Shown piece by piece: positions 45,674 to 55,699 of a stretch of 64,000 nt of DNA. The translations under genes were made by a program, and so were the position numbers. Under the pieces are notes generated by a model. That model was not told the origin of the DNA and made no database searches. It saw nothing but the letters and a program-made list of their open reading frames with translations. Position 1 is the stretch's first letter. Each line of letters opens with the position of its first letter. Origin of the DNA: Prolixibacteraceae bacterium (GTDB lineage Bacteria > Bacteroidota > Bacteroidia > Bacteroidales > Prolixibacteraceae); the NCBI GenBank assembly GCA_019163175.1, contig JAFLKN010000003.1, forward strand, positions 434,001 to 498,000, given 5' to 3'.

Positions 45674-46966
45674 TTACTTCAGATAATTATCTACAAACTC
45701 ATTTTTGGGATTGAAAACAACCGGATCCCAGTTTTTACGTTGTTCGGCATTTGGCCAGCCATGCTCGCGGTAAGGAACCGGAAAAATGATCTTTTTACCT
45801 TTAGCCTGATTGATTGCTGCATAAACTGAGGTCGACGGGCAAGTTTGATCGACCAGGCCGATTTCTACAACTAGGATAGCTTCAGCGTTTTTAAGCAAAT
45901 GGGCAGTATCAAAATAGGGTAGAACATTCTTCATCTTTTCCTTGTCCCCCTGATGTTCAAACGGCTGAGGCCAGCCACCTTTGCGGTTAACCAGTGTTCC
46001 ACCCCAATCGCACATAGCCGGAACTGTTGCAACCACTGCTGAAACCCGATGATCGAGTCCGGCTGCTGCCAATGCCTGTCCCCCACCCTGACTTTCGCCA
46101 ATAACGATAATGCGTTTGCCATCCCATTCGGGTTGACGGGTAAGGAATTCCAAAGTGCGAATCAAACGAAGATACATGCCACGGAAATAAAAGTTCTCAC
46201 GGTCTTCCAAACCTTGAATGTAGTAATCTTTCAATTCACCACTTTCCAGATTGGCGTAATATTCATCGGGCTGACCATTAAGCATTCCGTGGGCATTCAG
46301 GTCAAAACAAAGTGCACCTTTTCCCTTTTTAGCGTAGTTCAGTGCATTTGCAACTTCGGACCGACACCACGAACCTTTTACTCCGGCAGCATGAACCTGT
46401 AAAACTATCGGAAGCGACCTGACAGCGGCATTTGTTGGTTTGGCAAAATAGCCACGTGCTGGTTTGGGACCCGTGCAATTAATTTCAACGTCCTGACATA
46501 CAAATCCGGGTTCTTTGATCTCCATATTTTTTGTCTTTACCTCCATCCGAAGTGCATTCAAGACCAATTTTTCCTGCGCCCAATAGGATTCAAAGTCTTG
46601 TGGGTATTTTGTTCCGGGTTTTAATTTTTCGGGCGAAACGATCATTCCAAGTTGTTGCTTTCCGGCTTTCTGCCTGGCTTCAAGCATCACAGAACAAGGC
46701 TCTTTAAACTCACTTTCAAAAATAATCATCGCATCAGCAGTCGGAAGAACAGCCTTTTTCAGCAGAAGCTGATTGTTATTCTTCAACACTTTAATGTAAA
46801 GCGAATCTGAACTTACCTGACTGGCTGTATAGGTGACCTGAATCTTTTCGCCTTTTCGGTAAACTCCGCTTTCATGGGTTTGCTTCAAAGCAAAATCCTG
46901 AGATTGAAGACTTAAAGTGCAAAGTGTGCAGACCAAAAGGAATGCTGACGACAATAAGGTTTTCAT
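45674..46966 (-). CDS. Exported CE7-type acetylxylan esterase/cephalosporin deacetylase-like protein
   Basis: A 430-residue protein with a signal peptide (cleavage near LQSQD). An N-terminal beta domain (residues 25-110) precedes an AXE1 alpha/beta hydrolase: the nucleophile in GESQGGGQA near 293, the acid in EIGLVDQTCPS near 370, and His in PYREHGWPN near 402. CE7 enzymes deacetylate xylooligosaccharides and other small acetates. The adjacency to MarC (9 nt) is probably operonic. Acetylated sugar is the inferred substrate. Confidence 0.87.
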   Translation of the reverse strand: MKTLLSSAFLLVCTLCTLSLQSQDFALKQTHESGVYRKGEKIQVTYTASQVSSDSLYIKVLKNNNQLLLKKAVLPTADAMIIFESEFKEPCSVMLEARQKAGKQQLGMIVSPEKLKPGTKYPQDFESYWAQEKLVLNALRMEVKTKNMEIKEPGFVCQDVEINCTGPKPARGYFAKPTNAAVRSLPIVLQVHAAGVKGSWCRSEVANALNYAKKGKGALCFDLNAHGMLNGQPDEYYANLESGELKDYYIQGLEDRENFYFRGMYLRLIRTLEFLTRQPEWDGKRIIVIGESQGGGQALAAAGLDHRVSAVVATVPAMCDWGGTLVNRKGGWPQPFEHQGDKEKMKNVLPYFDTAHLLKNAEAILVVEIGLVDQTCPSTSVYAAINQAKGKKIIFPVPYREHGWPNAEQRKNWDPVVFNPKNEFVDNYLK

Positions 46967-47049
46967 ATTCGAGTAGGTTTAGTTTTTACAAAAATGTCAG
47001 TTTCCTGAAATGAAAAGCTAATCAGCATTCGGTTAAATGATACGACTTA

Positions 47050-49455
47050 TCAATCAGTAGTTTTTTCCTCATCCGAGAATTCGGCTGCTAGTTCTTTATC
47101 TTCCTCTTCGTTTTCCTCGTAGATTTCAACGATGGGTTCGGTAAACGATTTGCTCACCAATCGTTTGTCGAGGGTAAGTAAAAGCGATGGAAGAACCATC
47201 ACATTAAAGAACATGGCAATCAGTAGTGTTGTAGAAATAAGGATACCCAAGGCCTGAGTTCCGCCAAATTCGGAAACGATAAACACACTGAAACCGAGAA
47301 CCAAAACGATGCTTGTATAAATCATACTGAAACCGGCCTCGCGCAAGGCATTTAATGCTGATAGTTTGATGGCGCCATTATTTACTTTCAGTTCGTGCCG
47401 GTAGCGCGACAAATACTGAATGGCATTATCGACTGAAATTCCGAGGGCAATGCTGAATACAATAATGGTAGATGGTTTAATAGGAATGCCTGTAAAACCC
47501 ATAATGGCGGCAGTAATCAACAGTGGGATAATATTAGGAACCATGGAGACCAGAATCATACGGAAAGAAGTGAACAGGAAAGCCATCAAGATTGAAATCA
47601 GTAGGATTGCAATCATTACGCTTTCAAATAAATTTTTAATCAAAAAGTTGGTGCCTTTGGCATAGACCACACTGCTTCCGGTAACTTTCACGGTGTATTT
47701 TGCCGGATCGAAAATACTGTCAACCTGTGGTAAAATATCGGCCATGAGCGAATCCATGTGATTGGTTCCAACATCAGCCATCTGGAAACTAATACGGGTC
47801 ATCTGCTTGGTACTATCCAGAAACGATTTCAACAACCCACTTTCACTACCTTGTACATCTTGTGGAATATAGCCAAAAATGAAATTTTTCTCCATCGAGC
47901 TTGGCAATGAATATTTACTTGAGTCGCCATTGTAATAGGCTTGCCGTGCAAACTTGAATACTTCAATTAACGAAAGCGGTTTTGAAAATTCAGAATGAGT
48001 GCCAATGGAATCCTGAAGTCGACTTATTTTCTGGATGGTGGCATAATTCAAAATTCCATTCGGTTTTCTTGAATCAACCGAAATTTCGAAAGGCATTACA
48101 CCGCCAAAGTTGGTTTCAAAGAATTTCAGATCCAGATATGTTGGGTCATCGCTCCTGAAATCATCCACCACTTTCCCGGAAGTTTTCATCATACTGAGGC
48201 CAACAACACCGATCACAACGAGGCCACCTGCAATGCTGTAAATCAGATTTCGCCTGTTACTAATCAGGTAAATAACTTTATCCAACACAGCGCCAAAGAA
48301 ATTATTATCGAGGTGTTTAATATGTTTGGGCGAAGGTGGGGCAAGCAAACTAAAAATGATGGGCAGCAAAACTATGGTCAGCACATAAAGCACCATAATG
48401 TTGATTGACGTAACCACCCCAAATTCGCGCAACATTTGGTTTGGCACCAAAATGAAAGCAGCAAAACCTAAGGCAGTGGCAGCATTGGTCATAAGCGAGG
48501 CAAAACCAATCCGGTGAATTACCTGAGACAAAGCTCTCATTTTATTGCCATGGCTACGGTACTCCCAGTGGTATTTATTCAGAATGTATATACAGTTTTC
48601 GATTACGATAATAACTACAAGCGATGGAATTACACCGGTTAGAATGGTTATTTTATAATTGAACAGCACGAGCGTACCCACCACCCAAATAATGCTGATA
48701 CCAACAATCAGAAGCGAACTGGCTACAACGCGCAATGATCTGAAAAATAAGAACATGATAAACGCAGCCACCGCAATACTGATAATGATGAAAAGGAAAA
48801 GCTCATGTTTTACTTTCTGCATGGTTACAGTACGGATATAAGGCATTCCGGAGTAATGAATCTCAACTTTGGTTTGTGAGCGGTAAGCTTCAACTGTTTT
48901 TACAATGTTGTCGATTAATGTTATACGGCTAATGTCGTTCAGTTTAAGTTTGTCGAGCGTAATCGTCATCAGGGTTGCCTGTGTCTTTGGATTGTACAGC
49001 ATTCCCTCATAAAATTTCAGTCCCATTATCTTATTCCTGAGGCTATCAACTTCGGCCTGTGTGGTTGGCTTTTGGGTTACTATGGGCTGGATATTAAACT
49101 GATGCGTTACTTCATTTTTAACCAGATCAATAGCTCTTGATATGCTTACAACTTCCTGCACTCCTTCAATTTCTCTGATTTGACCACCCAACTCATACCA
49201 GGCATTAAACTGATCAAGGGTAAATAAATCGGGATTGATGGCTCCAATAACAATTACATTTCCGTCTTCTCCAAAGAGCTTTTTAAACTCAAGATATTCT
49301 ATTCTGGTGCTGTCTTTTTCGGGCAATAAAGATGCATTTTCATATGAAAGCCGGGCATCTTTACCCATGTATCCCATGAAAACAGTCAGGATAGCCAAGG
49401 TTACAATCAGAAATGTACGGTGTTTTAGAATAAAACGGGATATATGTGTAAACAT
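47050..49455 (-). CDS. RND/MMPL-family exporter
   Basis: An 801-residue protein with about 12 transmembrane helices in two similar halves, each with a large periplasmic loop after the first helix. Visible: YLEFKKLFGEDGNVIVIGAI in loop 1, then the membrane clusters with GISIIWVVGTLVLFNYKITI and SLVVIIVIENCIYILNKYHW; second half VFSIALGISVDNAIQYLSRY. The latter pattern (GI..D.A.......) is typical of COG1033-type predicted exporters. It could move lipids or hydrophobic compounds; the acidic C-terminal tail is cytoplasmic. It is read from its own promoter at 49.5 kb. Confidence 0.88.
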   Translation of the reverse strand: MFTHISRFILKHRTFLIVTLAILTVFMGYMGKDARLSYENASLLPEKDSTRIEYLEFKKLFGEDGNVIVIGAINPDLFTLDQFNAWYELGGQIREIEGVQEVVSISRAIDLVKNEVTHQFNIQPIVTQKPTTQAEVDSLRNKIMGLKFYEGMLYNPKTQATLMTITLDKLKLNDISRITLIDNIVKTVEAYRSQTKVEIHYSGMPYIRTVTMQKVKHELFLFIIISIAVAAFIMFLFFRSLRVVASSLLIVGISIIWVVGTLVLFNYKITILTGVIPSLVVIIVIENCIYILNKYHWEYRSHGNKMRALSQVIHRIGFASLMTNAATALGFAAFILVPNQMLREFGVVTSINIMVLYVLTIVLLPIIFSLLAPPSPKHIKHLDNNFFGAVLDKVIYLISNRRNLIYSIAGGLVVIGVVGLSMMKTSGKVVDDFRSDDPTYLDLKFFETNFGGVMPFEISVDSRKPNGILNYATIQKISRLQDSIGTHSEFSKPLSLIEVFKFARQAYYNGDSSKYSLPSSMEKNFIFGYIPQDVQGSESGLLKSFLDSTKQMTRISFQMADVGTNHMDSLMADILPQVDSIFDPAKYTVKVTGSSVVYAKGTNFLIKNLFESVMIAILLISILMAFLFTSFRMILVSMVPNIIPLLITAAIMGFTGIPIKPSTIIVFSIALGISVDNAIQYLSRYRHELKVNNGAIKLSALNALREAGFSMIYTSIVLVLGFSVFIVSEFGGTQALGILISTTLLIAMFFNVMVLPSLLLTLDKRLVSKSFTEPIVEIYEENEEEDKELAAEFSDEEKTTD

Positions 49456-49515
49456 TAGTGGAGAATAATATCTGGGTTTTTAAGCAGACAATTAATTTTT
49501 GAATTTGAATTGTGG

Positions 49516-49546
49516 CAAAAATAGTACAATATTAATACTTTACAAA
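49516..49546 (-). promoter_or_regulatory. RND exporter promoter
   Basis: On the minus strand TTTG (49543-49546), a 19-nt spacer and TATTTTTG (49516-49523) match the Bacteroidota consensus exactly. The start codon is 61 nt downstream. Confidence 0.65.
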
Positions 49547-49719
49547 GCTGGTACTTACAAAACAGCTATTGCTATTTCAAACTGATTTTCAATCACATAT
49601 GCCCCAAATAGTAAAAAAAACTAAATTAGTGCATCACTCCAATAAATTTACGCAAATTTAAAATGAACCACTTTTGTAAATAAAATTCAGGTTTATTACT
49701 TAGTTTCCTAAAACTGAAC

Positions 49720-49727
49720 TAATTTTG
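49720..49727 (+). promoter_or_regulatory. Putative -7 element of the potassium transporter
   Basis: TAATTTTG matches TAnnTTTG 18 nt before ATG 49746. It would place the transcript start downstream of the TTG at 49725, favouring the ATG as start. No -33 TTG at the right spacing. Confidence 0.4.
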
Positions 49728-49745
49728 ATTCGTTTTTTACAATCT

Positions 49746-51560
49746 ATGCTTTTATCTAAACTTTCTTTTCAGAAATTGAATTGGGACAGAGATTTGCTCA
49801 ATCTAAAAAGTCTAATTAATTGGACTTTATTTCTGTTTACATTGGCTTTATTTATACTTGCGATACAAGACATTGGCTTTCCCGGAACTGAAAAATCGAT
49901 GCAATTTCAGATGCATAATTTATATTTCAGGATAAGCTACCTGGTCATTGGAATTCTATATCTGATCAGGTCAATCTTTTTTAAAGGAAGTACCGGAAAT
50001 AAAAAAGTATTTATAACTCAGTTTGTTATCGGTGTATTTCTAATCCTTTTTTTCTTTCCCATTTTCGTGGTGAGCTATGGCGAAACATTTGAATATTATC
50101 TGTATCAAACCTCCGCCCTTCAAATGTTGGCCTTTGTATTGTTCTTCCTCGAATTATCGCGGATGGAAATCAATATGCTCATAAAGGTGCTGAACCCAGC
50201 TCAGCTTTTCATGGTTAGTTTTGCTTTTATCATTTTTGTTGGCGCCATGTTTTTACTTATGCCCATGTCGACGACTTCCCCTATAAGTTTTACTGATGCG
50301 CTGTTTACCTCCACAAGTGCCGTTTGTGTAACAGGACTTGCAGTGGTTGATACTGCAACCAGATATACATTCCTCGGAAAATTTGTAATTCTGGCTCTCA
50401 TTCAGATTGGTGGAATTGGCGTAATGACCATTACCAGCTTCTTTGGCATATTCTTTAAGGAAAAGTCATCCTTAAGAGAACAAAATATGCTGCGCGATTA
50501 CCTGAGTGAAGATAGCTATGATTCGATTATCAAATCGTTGATGAAAGTCGTGCTAATCACTTTACTTATAGAAGCTATTGGCGCAGCATTTATTTATTTA
50601 TCGCTCGAGAAAAATGCATTGGGTTCGGAAAGCGACAACCTGAAATTTGCCATATTCCACTCTGTTTCGGCATTTTGCAATGCGGGATTTTCAACTCTTA
50701 CTGACAATTTGTACGATGTTCGAATCCGGGCTAATTACAGCGTTCACATCTGGATTGCCAACCTGATTATTCTTGGTGGTATCGGATTCCCTGTTTTACT
50801 GAATATTTATCAATATTGCAGAAGTCAGGTGAAATGGCTGGTTGAATATTTCCGAACCAGAAAATCATATGTGCACCGTGTGAACATGATTACCCTAAAC
50901 TCGAAGATTGTGATGTTTGCCACATTCCTGCTTTTGGTTTTCGGCACCCTGGCTTTCTTTTTCTTCGAAAAAGATTACACGCAGCAAGGGATGGACTTAA
51001 AGGCACGTCTGGCAATGTCCTATTTTCAGAGCGTAACTCCCAGAACAGCAGGGTTCAATAGTTTTGCAATGTCTGCCTTATCCATGCCTTCAGTTCTGGT
51101 TATGATTTTCTTAATGTGGATTGGAGCTTCGCCGGTTTCAACAGGGGGAGGTATAAAAACCAGCACCTTTGCCATTGCCATTCTAAATGCTTTCCGCATC
51201 ATGAAAGGCAAAAATCACATTGAGGTACATCGCTATGAAATTCATGAATATTCGGTAAATAAAGCATTTGCAATTATCACCATATCCATATTTACCATTG
51301 TTTTAGGGTCATTCGGAGTCTTTATTTTCGATGGGAAACTGGGAATGCTCAAGATTATTTTCGAGTGTTTCTCAGCATTCGGAACTGTGGGTTTATCGCT
51401 CGACCTGACTCCCAAACTTTCCGATCCGTCAAAATACATTTTGATTTCGTTGATGTACATTGGCCGAATGGGAAGTATTACCTTGCTTTTATCGATGGCG
51501 AAAGCCTACGGAAGCGCTTCGTTGTATCGATATCCAAAGGAAAATTTAATTATAACTTAG
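49746..51560 (+). CDS. ktrB: Trk/Ktr-type potassium uptake protein, membrane subunit
   Basis: A 604-residue membrane protein starting at ATG 49746. It has an extended N-terminal membrane region (residues 20-135) before the usual core of four M1-P-M2 pore modules: SFTDALFTSTSAVCVTGLAV (first pore loop), FHSVSAFCNAGFSTLTDN (second), FQSVTPRTAGFNSFAMSAL (third) and FECFSAFGTVGLSLDLTP (fourth). The glycine-containing filter loops are present in all four. It forms the K+ (Na+-coupled) channel with a KtrA-type ring. The regulatory gene follows 67 nt downstream. Confidence 0.93.
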   Translation: MLLSKLSFQKLNWDRDLLNLKSLINWTLFLFTLALFILAIQDIGFPGTEKSMQFQMHNLYFRISYLVIGILYLIRSIFFKGSTGNKKVFITQFVIGVFLILFFFPIFVVSYGETFEYYLYQTSALQMLAFVLFFLELSRMEINMLIKVLNPAQLFMVSFAFIIFVGAMFLLMPMSTTSPISFTDALFTSTSAVCVTGLAVVDTATRYTFLGKFVILALIQIGGIGVMTITSFFGIFFKEKSSLREQNMLRDYLSEDSYDSIIKSLMKVVLITLLIEAIGAAFIYLSLEKNALGSESDNLKFAIFHSVSAFCNAGFSTLTDNLYDVRIRANYSVHIWIANLIILGGIGFPVLLNIYQYCRSQVKWLVEYFRTRKSYVHRVNMITLNSKIVMFATFLLLVFGTLAFFFFEKDYTQQGMDLKARLAMSYFQSVTPRTAGFNSFAMSALSMPSVLVMIFLMWIGASPVSTGGGIKTSTFAIAILNAFRIMKGKNHIEVHRYEIHEYSVNKAFAIITISIFTIVLGSFGVFIFDGKLGMLKIIFECFSAFGTVGLSLDLTPKLSDPSKYILISLMYIGRMGSITLLLSMAKAYGSASLYRYPKENLIIT

Positions 51561-51627
51561 CACAGGCTAACCAGCGTTTGCCCTAGCTGATGCGTAAAGA
51601 AGCAACAAGAACTAAAAAGAAATTGAG

Positions 51628-52296
51628 ATGAATATCGTTGTAATAGGATTAGGAAATTTTGGAGCCTCACTGGCAAAAAATTTAACTTCATTAGGTCATG
51701 ATGTACTTGGTGTTGATAACGATTTGGGCAAGGTTGAATACTTTAAAGACTCAGTTGCAAATACCATTTGTCTGGATGCAACTGATCCGCATGCCTTAAG
51801 GATTTTACCGGTTAAAGAAGCCGATGTTTTTGTGGTTAGCATCGGAAGCGATTTTGGAATCTCGGTACAAATAGCTGCGCTACTTAAAAAATTTGGGGTA
51901 CCCCGTGTTATTTGCCGCGAAAGTTCATCGATCCATTACACTGTTTTAAATGCCATTGGCATCACCGAAACTATAAATCCGGAATACGAATCAGCTAAAA
52001 TTTTTGCCCAGAAGCTTCCGTTAAAAGGAATTCAAAACCTGTTCTCAATTACCGATTCATTCAAGATTCTTGATATGACTATGCCAGGCATACTGGTCGG
52101 GAAAAAATATTCACCGGCTCAGTTCCGAAAAGAGATGCACCTGAAAATTGTTGCCCTTAAACGCAATTTCCGTATTGTATATTCATCGGCTTTAGCAGCA
52201 GAAAACGAAGACAAAAACGAAATCGAATTCAAGGAAAATGACACCTTGGTTTTGGCTGGCGAAATGAAAGATATTAAGCGTTTTCTACACGAGTAA
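51628..52296 (+). CDS. ktrA: Potassium uptake regulator, TrkA-N/TrkA-C (KtrA)
   Basis: A 222-residue cytoplasmic regulator. The N-terminal RCK/Rossmann domain starts with VVIGLGNFGASLAKNL (GxGxxG nucleotide motif) and shows the acid in LGVDND; a TrkA-C domain lies at about 140-220 (FRKEMHLKIVALKRNF, ending in NDTLVLAGEMKDIKRF). Binding of ATP/ADP or NAD(H) to the octameric ring gates the adjacent membrane subunit. The gene order ktrB-ktrA supports a functional pair. Confidence 0.94.
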   Translation: MNIVVIGLGNFGASLAKNLTSLGHDVLGVDNDLGKVEYFKDSVANTICLDATDPHALRILPVKEADVFVVSIGSDFGISVQIAALLKKFGVPRVICRESSSIHYTVLNAIGITETINPEYESAKIFAQKLPLKGIQNLFSITDSFKILDMTMPGILVGKKYSPAQFRKEMHLKIVALKRNFRIVYSSALAAENEDKNEIEFKENDTLVLAGEMKDIKRFLHE

Positions 52297-52438
52297 TTGA
52301 TTGTAAAAAAGACAAAAAAATTGCGCTTTTATACTTTCCTGATAGATCGGAAGTTGGTTTATTTGCTGTAAATGGTCATTTCCAAAGTTTTTCAGTCACA
52401 GATTTTCTTTCTTTCAAAACCTTTGTTATTTTTCCGGA

Positions 52439-54847
52439 ATGGACACCAAAGTCGACGAATTTGCCTTTGCCGGAAAATTTTTCAGGATAGTTTTTTTCCT
52501 GATGTGCCTTTCGTTTCTTTTTCCTGATAAATCGACTGCTCAGGACTACCGTCAAATTCTGAAAGGAACAGTTACCGATCAGGAAAGCCACCAACCACTT
52601 TCAGGGGTATATGTTTTGTGTGAATCGTGCAACCCGGCGATTGCTTCGGTATCCGATTCGCTGGGTCGTTTCAGACTTGACATTCCGGTTGGTCGTCATG
52701 CGTTTTCGTTTATTCTGCTTGGATACCTGACCAAACAAATTTCCGATGTCCAGATTGGTACAGGTAAAGAAATATTCCTGAATGTTGAACTCAGTGAGCA
52801 GGTTTTTCAAACCGAAGAAATAGCGGTTAAAGCGAGCAGTAACCGATGGATAAACCCGATGGCCACAGTAAGCGCCCGAACTTTACGAAGTGATGACGCA
52901 ACCCGCTACGCGGCCGGTTATTTTGACGCCTCGCGCATGGTTACCAATTTCGCCGGAGTTGCATCGGGCAACAGTGACGACAACAACGAAATCATCATCC
53001 GCGGAAATTCACCGCGCGGACTGCTCTGGCGGCTCGAAGGCATCGAAATCCCGAATCCCAATCACTTTTCAAACGGGCAGGGTTCTTCCGGAGGTGGTTA
53101 TTCGGCCATCACAACCAATGTACTTTCAAGTTTCGATTTTTTCACCGGTTCTTTTCCGGCCGAATATGGAAATGCGTATTCCGGTGTAATGGATTTAAAT
53201 CTACGATCCGGAAATCCGGAAAACCATGAATTTTCAGTAGCCTTGAGCGTTTTGGGAACCGAAGCATCAGCCGAAGGGCCGCTCAACCGAAAAAAGGGGA
53301 GTTCGTATTTATTCGATTACCGGCTAGCCGATTTTCAATATCTAACCCGATTGGGTATTCTGGATGCAAAAGATTACGACATTGTTCCACGAACTTCGGA
53401 TTATGCTTTTAAAGCTTCGTTTAAAACAGAGAAGTCCGGAACTTTCGATGTGTTTGCAGTTGGAGGTTCATCGGAGGCAGGAGATTTGGCCACAGCAAAT
53501 GTTGATGAATTGAAAGCGGGAGTTGATCAGGATGAATTTCTGGAACGCCAAACCACTGCTGTGGCAGGTATAAAGCATACCTTTTCGTTCCCCAACAATA
53601 AAACTTATATCCGAAGTACTGCTGCCTTCACTTACCAGTTTACCTCCGACCGCGACCGAAAATCGGATACTTTGCTAAATAAAAAGGTAACCTATTACGA
53701 TCGGTATGAATATCCGGCTTTTCGGTTTGCCTCTGCAATTAATCACAAATTAAATCCAAGGCATTCGTTGCGTGCAGGTATTACTTTTAATCAAATGAGT
53801 GGACAGATGTTTGCCATTAAACTCAATTCGAAATTGTTGTACGATACTCTGATGAATACCAACGGGAATGGCTGGTACGGAAGTTCATATGCACAATGGA
53901 AATACAAGTCGGGCGATTGGATTGAAACAAATACCGGGCTTCATGTGCTTTTTTCAGGCATCACGCACGAGGTGCTTGTTGAGCCGCGCTGGGGAATGAT
54001 CATCCGGCTTCCCAAAAAGCAATCGTTCAACTTTGGGCTCGGACTTCATTCCCGCATTGAACCTCTATCGGTTTATCATTACAAGGTGAAAGTATCTTCG
54101 ACCTTGCGCGAAGAGCGAAATCTCGACTTAAAATCAACAAAGGCATTTCATTTTACAAGCGGCTATACGCGAAATTTCGGCAACAACCTTCAATTTTCTA
54201 TGGAAGCCTATTATCAGTATTTATGGGCAATCCCGATTTCAAAAGTGCCGACAGGTCAATTCTCGCTGGTCAATTCAATTGGTGGATTATCGGATGTAAT
54301 TATGGCCAACAATGGAAAATCCAGAAATACCGGATTGGAATTCACCCTCGAAAAATCGTTCTCCCGTCAATATTATTTTCTGGCAACGGCCTCACTTTTT
54401 AATTCCAAATACCTTGCGCCAGACGGAACATGGTACAATACCTACTTCAACACCAACTATGTCTATAATTTACTCGGAGGAAAAGAGTTTCAGGTGGGAC
54501 AACACAGGCAAAATACTTTTGGACTTAAATTAAGGGCTAATTTTCGTGGTGGATTTCGTTACACACCGGTTAACGAAACAGCAAGTTTGAAAAGCAAACG
54601 CGTGGTTTATCAAACTACCGAAACGTACGGCGAACGCCTGCCCGATTTTAACCGTGTTGATTTTGGGGTAAGTTACCGAATCAATAAAAAACGGAATGCC
54701 TGGATTTTGCTGGCTGACATTCAAAATGTACTCAATACCAGAAATGTACTTCGCCGGAAGTTCAGCTACAGTAACAAACAAATCGTCATATCCGATTCGA
54801 AAGGCATTGGAATGGTGCCCGTATTGACCGTTCGTGCCGAATTTTAA
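52439..54847 (+). CDS. TonB-dependent outer-membrane receptor with carboxypeptidase-regulatory-like domain
   Basis: An 802-residue outer-membrane protein with a signal peptide (cleavage near STAQ, about residue 34). Residues 38-120 form a CarboxypepD_reg-like domain (LKGTVTDQESHQPLSGVYVL). The plug follows with EIIIRGNSPRGLLWRLEGIE and IPNPNHF, then a 22-strand barrel ending in the aromatic-rich strand GMVPVLTVRAEF. No SusD-like gene, TonB or regulator is adjacent, so the substrate (siderophore, peptide or glycan) cannot be inferred from context. Confidence 0.9.
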   Translation: MDTKVDEFAFAGKFFRIVFFLMCLSFLFPDKSTAQDYRQILKGTVTDQESHQPLSGVYVLCESCNPAIASVSDSLGRFRLDIPVGRHAFSFILLGYLTKQISDVQIGTGKEIFLNVELSEQVFQTEEIAVKASSNRWINPMATVSARTLRSDDATRYAAGYFDASRMVTNFAGVASGNSDDNNEIIIRGNSPRGLLWRLEGIEIPNPNHFSNGQGSSGGGYSAITTNVLSSFDFFTGSFPAEYGNAYSGVMDLNLRSGNPENHEFSVALSVLGTEASAEGPLNRKKGSSYLFDYRLADFQYLTRLGILDAKDYDIVPRTSDYAFKASFKTEKSGTFDVFAVGGSSEAGDLATANVDELKAGVDQDEFLERQTTAVAGIKHTFSFPNNKTYIRSTAAFTYQFTSDRDRKSDTLLNKKVTYYDRYEYPAFRFASAINHKLNPRHSLRAGITFNQMSGQMFAIKLNSKLLYDTLMNTNGNGWYGSSYAQWKYKSGDWIETNTGLHVLFSGITHEVLVEPRWGMIIRLPKKQSFNFGLGLHSRIEPLSVYHYKVKVSSTLREERNLDLKSTKAFHFTSGYTRNFGNNLQFSMEAYYQYLWAIPISKVPTGQFSLVNSIGGLSDVIMANNGKSRNTGLEFTLEKSFSRQYYFLATASLFNSKYLAPDGTWYNTYFNTNYVYNLLGGKEFQVGQHRQNTFGLKLRANFRGGFRYTPVNETASLKSKRVVYQTTETYGERLPDFNRVDFGVSYRINKKRNAWILLADIQNVLNTRNVLRRKFSYSNKQIVISDSKGIGMVPVLTVRAEF

Positions 54848-54923
54848 TCAAACATTATTCGCATCTGCCGTGTGAAATTGCTGCATTTTGTATCTTCATC
54901 GCCTCAAACTGATACCAAAATCC

Positions 54924-55691
54924 ATGAACCGATATTTCGTCGTTATACTGTTCGGCCTGATTAATCTGGCTGTTCAGGCACAAACTTCCATCATTGCTCA
55001 TCGTGGCTCATCGTTTACTGCGCCTGAAAATACTGTAGCATCAGCTCTGTTGGCCTGGCAACAAAATGCGGATGCTGTTGAACTCGACATTTACCTTTCG
55101 CAAGATAACCGCGTAGTTGTAATTCACGATAGCAACACCAAGCGAACAACTGGTCAGGATTTTAAAGTAGCCGAAACCAGTTCTGATGTATTGCGGACAC
55201 TGGATGCAGGCTCATGGAAAAATGAAAAATATAAAGGTGAGAAGATTCCGTTTCTGGAAGAAATGATTGCTACTGTTCCTTCAGGCAAGAAACTGGTGAT
55301 TGAAATTAAATGTGGGGTGGAAGTTTTGCCGGCTTTGCAAAAAATCGTAGCCAATTGCGGCAAAAAGAAGCAGTTAATCTTTATAGGTTTTGGATGGGAA
55401 ACAATTCTGGCAGCCAAACAGTTGTTTCCTAAAAATGCCTGTTACTGGCTGAGCAGTTCTGCGACCGATGTTCAGGAGAAAATAAAAGAGGCTGCAAAAA
55501 AAGGCCTCGATGGAATTAATCTGAACAACAAAATAGTTGATGAAGAAATCGTTCGCCTGGCCAAACGACAACATCTAAAAGTGCTTTCGTGGACCATTGA
55601 CGATCCGGAAGAGGCCAAACGCCTGGTGAAACTGGGAGTGAAAGGAATCACAACGAACCGGCCCGATGTAATGAAAAGCAGTATTCGGTAA
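54924..55691 (+). CDS. Glycerophosphodiester phosphodiesterase
   Basis: A 255-residue exported enzyme starting at ATG 54924 (the frame extends to a TTG at 54888). Signal peptide ends near VQAQ. The GDPD TIM barrel shows IIAHRGSSFTAPENT (catalytic His and acid), VELDIYLSQDNRVVVIHD and, near the end, VLSWTIDDPEEAKRLVKLGVKGI and TNRPD. It hydrolyses glycerophosphodiesters to glycerol 3-phosphate and an alcohol in the periplasm. It is convergent with apbE, with 8 nt between the stop codons. Confidence 0.93.
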   Translation: MNRYFVVILFGLINLAVQAQTSIIAHRGSSFTAPENTVASALLAWQQNADAVELDIYLSQDNRVVVIHDSNTKRTTGQDFKVAETSSDVLRTLDAGSWKNEKYKGEKIPFLEEMIATVPSGKKLVIEIKCGVEVLPALQKIVANCGKKKQLIFIGFGWETILAAKQLFPKNACYWLSSSATDVQEKIKEAAKKGLDGINLNNKIVDEEIVRLAKRQHLKVLSWTIDDPEEAKRLVKLGVKGITTNRPDVMKSSIR

Positions 55692-55699
55692 ACCTTTGC

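Noticed and set aside
52439..54847. A SusC/SusD polysaccharide utilisation locus
   Set aside because: The TonB-dependent receptor has no SusD-like partner, regulator or glycosidase beside it.
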